From the NCBI GenBank assembly GCA_942159475.1, contig OW804096.1:113620194-113684193 (forward strand): 64,000 bases of DNA. Direction: 5' to 3'. Below the pieces are notes generated by a model. The model saw only the letters and a list, made by a program, of their open reading frames with translations. It was not told the origin of the DNA and did no database searches. Made by a program: the position numbers and the translations under genes. This DNA is from Sthenelais limicola. Taxonomy: Eukaryota; Annelida; Polychaeta; Phyllodocida; Sigalionidae. Shown piece by piece: positions 62,101 through 64,000 of this stretch. The stretch's first letter is position 1; every line of letters begins with the position of its first letter.

Positions 62101-63648
62101 GAACCATCTCTGTTATTTAGGCTTTTTGTTCGCGTATTTGCTTATCGATTATGTTTTCGAAATTTAGAAAGTCTAGTACATGAGTTACTATTTTTAGTCT
62201 GCGGGATGAGATTATTTGCACTCGCCCTATTGTATTATGAGCTCGACATAATTAGTGCTAGTAATTAATAGTTAATCCTAAAATTAATTTATTTCTACCA
62301 TTGCCCCTTTATAACAGAACACTTCACAAGCTTTTAATTGCATCAAATAGTCTGGAACCTGGTGATCTAGTCATTGCTCATGATGAGCGTGAATGGCAAA
62401 GAGCGGTTGTTTTGACCATCAAGGGGAAGAAGGTAAGCTCTTCTAGTGTAGCATATATAATACTTGACGCAATAAATTAGATAATCTCTTAGTTTAAATT
62501 TTTAAAAAAAACCTTACGTATGTGGCCTGGGGAATCTCCATTAATGCTAGCTACTTTTAGGGGGTGTTATACTGCGCCGAGGGATGCTCCGGTTACAATC
62601 CAGTGAATGTGTATTATTAAACAAACACAAGACATGAGAGTTGATAGACAAACTGGTAATTTATTTAGCGCCGAGTTAGAAGGATGTTTTGGTAAAGAAC
62701 ACTTATGTTACCTTGTACGTTGTAGAAGTAAAGATTTGGCCCATTTTCCAAACCCGTGCATGTACTCACGGAATTGGAAATAAAAATATACCTGTATATT
62801 GTCCGAAATGTTGTATAGGCATAGTCCTTTCCCCAGCATCTACAATAGCCTTTCATATCTATATCAAACAAGTTATGACTTTGGGGAATCACTTTATTGT
62901 GCTGCAGGAGATGCAAATGATCAAAGAAACAGCTGATCCACATTCAGTTTGATACTCAGCTTATGAAGTGCTTTGTACAAACGGAAAATGACCCCCAATG
63001 AACATTAAGGTCCTACATTTGACATATTTCAGGCTGAAGTACAGTTTGTTGACGCGGACAAAGAAAAGATTGTAACGGTGGAAACGCATGTCAAGCCGCT
63101 GCTACCTAAACTGTGTGCATTGCCACCAGCGGTAAGTTTTTCCACTGCCATGGTTAATAGATTTATATTTTATATTCCTTTCCACAAGTTTCCTTCCTAC
63201 CACTATAGTATCTGTTCGAGTACCATTAAATTTTGCCCCAAATATGCCCAGTCTGTAATGTGGAAGTTGCCTCATTTCAACTGAAAACTAATCCTCCTTC
63301 AGCTAATCACCAAGAAACTGTGAGTAGGTGTTTATCTTGGTAAGATGTACTTCCCATTATGATGTAAATAATTATAAGTAAGAACGTTGGCCATCTGTAC
63401 TGTCTCGAATGGGGCGTAAATTCTCCATTAGACATAGTACGGACGTTGTTTGCTGCATACCTATCTGTTATAACATTACTGTATGCTGATTTGTTTGCCA
63501 GGTCCATTTACGTGGAGATGTGGTGGAGTTGCTCTATCGTCGTCATGGCCAGGGGGACGAGCCGATACCTGAGCATGTTGAGGTGCCTGTGCAACAACAG
63601 ATGCAACAAGCGCCAGAAATGGATTACCCTTCTAATGAAGGATCCCAG
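47163..63648 (+). CDS. RNF17/Qin-like Tudor-domain protein, 18 exons, possibly incomplete at both ends
   Basis: Exons: 47163-47264, 47380-47465, 50180-50223, 51865-51930, 52367-52538, 54287-54367, 54969-55092, 55400-55441, 57129-57252, 57809-57950, 58697-58798, 59448-59567, 59851-59950, 60080-60802, 61359-61443, 62318-62432, 63033-63131, 63502-63648. All junctions are GT-AG and phases agree, giving 816 codons from ATG 47189. Residues 1-54 form a B-box-like finger (C3, C6, C15, C18, C29, C32, C35, H40, H46). About 55-175 is coiled coil. Tudor 1 is about 275-355 (YNLWLRGRVEEI, FMDYGN), followed by a PPQTIECTLF linker. About 427-667 is disordered with a Lys-rich patch. Tudor 2 is about 700-768 (EWQRAVVL, FVDADKE). 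Such proteins bind methylarginine on PIWI proteins in germ granules. The frame is open upstream of the ATG, so a RING exon could be missing. Exact orthology is uncertain. Confidence 0.75.
47577..47715. repeat. Hairpin-forming MITE-like palindrome in the second intron of the Tudor gene
   Basis: About 60 bases on each side are imperfect inverted copies (GTAAGATTACCATAGTGTCA against its complement at 47696-47715, then TTCGCCGAGTAAGCCC against GGGCTTACGAGGCGAA), around a spacer of about 20 bases. No coding sequence. Confidence 0.7.
50580..51345. promoter_or_regulatory. GC-richer intronic patch with CCAAT, GC-box and ATGGCGGC motifs
   Basis: Within the third intron of the Tudor gene lie two ATTGG motifs (inverted CCAAT, about 50718 and 50737) next to GGGCGG. 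Two AACATGGCGGC motifs resemble YY1 sites (about 50966 and 51295). These combinations are frequent in promoters. It could be an internal or alternative promoter, or simply an inserted repeat. No transcript evidence is available. Confidence 0.25.
52700..53225. repeat. CT-rich microsatellite tracts in an intron
   Basis: Two pyrimidine-rich runs, about 52705-52840 and 53030-53225, consist of CTCTCC, CTATC and CATCC-like units on the + strand. Between them is ordinary AT-rich intron. The open frames across them are low-complexity artefacts. Confidence 0.75.
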
Positions 63649-64000
63649 GTTAGTGCCAATGGAGATGCTGTATATTTCCCGTCGTGGAATTTTGATTGTG
63701 CCATCCAAACTTTAACTTGTCTTTTTACAATATTGTCGTCACTTCCACGATCGTGATCCATAATGGTGAGTTGAATGGTTGTACATTACGTTTGATGCAA
63801 CCGCAGGGTTCCCGCGGTCAGTAAAAGTAAGTTATTTGGAGTTTTCCTCACATTTATTTTTAACGGCGAGTCCCCGTGCCCGTTTCGGGGACCGTGTGCC
63901 GAACTCGAGCTGCCATACGGCAAAGACGGGCTACGTTCTGCGTCCATTCAGTCTTCAACAAATGGACCCCATTTAAAAAAAAAAATTGGTGGATTACACA
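63649..64000. other. Right edge, probably intron of the Tudor gene
   Basis: After exon 18 (CCCAG|GTTAGT) no further exon with a Tudor motif was found before the edge. If the donor is not used, the frame ends at 63756. The last 200 bases include a GC-rich inverted motif near 63870-63897. Confidence 0.35.

Overview
The window is AT-rich metazoan nuclear DNA. Long introns with GT-AG boundaries, a Cys-loop receptor, a secreted leucine-rich-repeat protein, a Tudor-domain protein and a dense mix of transposons all point to an animal. A Ngaro/DIRS-type tyrosine-recombinase retrotransposon, TTAA- and TA-flanked elements and tRNA-derived SINEs fit a marine invertebrate (echinoderm, hemichordate or similar). 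The species cannot be fixed from the sequence alone. Nothing bacterial or viral was seen.

Three host genes are supported, all on the + strand. (1) 2926-4346 holds the last two exons of a nicotinic-acetylcholine-receptor-like subunit (TM3, intracellular loop, TM4); the rest of the gene lies to the left. (2) 31081-37877 is a secreted protein of about 1049 residues. It has a signal peptide, about 22 leucine-rich repeats, an LRRCT cap, a Thr/Pro/Arg mucin-like stalk made of 42-bp tandem repeats, and a C-terminal domain split over two exons. (3) 47163-63648 contains 18 exons that join in one continuous frame of 816 codons from the first ATG. They encode a B-box-like zinc finger, a coiled coil and two Tudor regions, the layout of RNF17/Qin proteins of the germline piRNA pathway. 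The gene probably runs past the right edge, and no RING exon was found on its left.

Between 8 and 23 kb lies a transposon block: a 5'-truncated L1/Tx1-like LINE followed by a tRNA-derived SINE; a nearly complete Ngaro element (gag, RT-RNase H, tyrosine recombinase, split direct repeats) whose second A repeat was split by a 1.9-kb terminal-inverted-repeat element; a 2.9-kb TA-flanked element; and a MITE inserted in one of two neighbouring copies of an older repeat. From 38.8 to 46.7 kb a second block holds a TTAA-flanked MITE, a 1.89-kb fold-back-like element built from short GATATC palindromes, a MITE rich in AGCGGA motifs, and a triplicated 156-162 bp tandem repeat just upstream of the Tudor gene. 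The stretch 22.85-31.08 kb has no gene I can support.

The most unusual items are the GATATC-palindrome element with 40/41-matching terminal repeats, the nested Ngaro insertion carrying eight copies of a GGCGACGTTTTTTC motif, the pair of composite LINE-SINE copies that look related by a microhomology deletion, and the mosaic LRR/mucin-stalk/C-terminal-domain protein.
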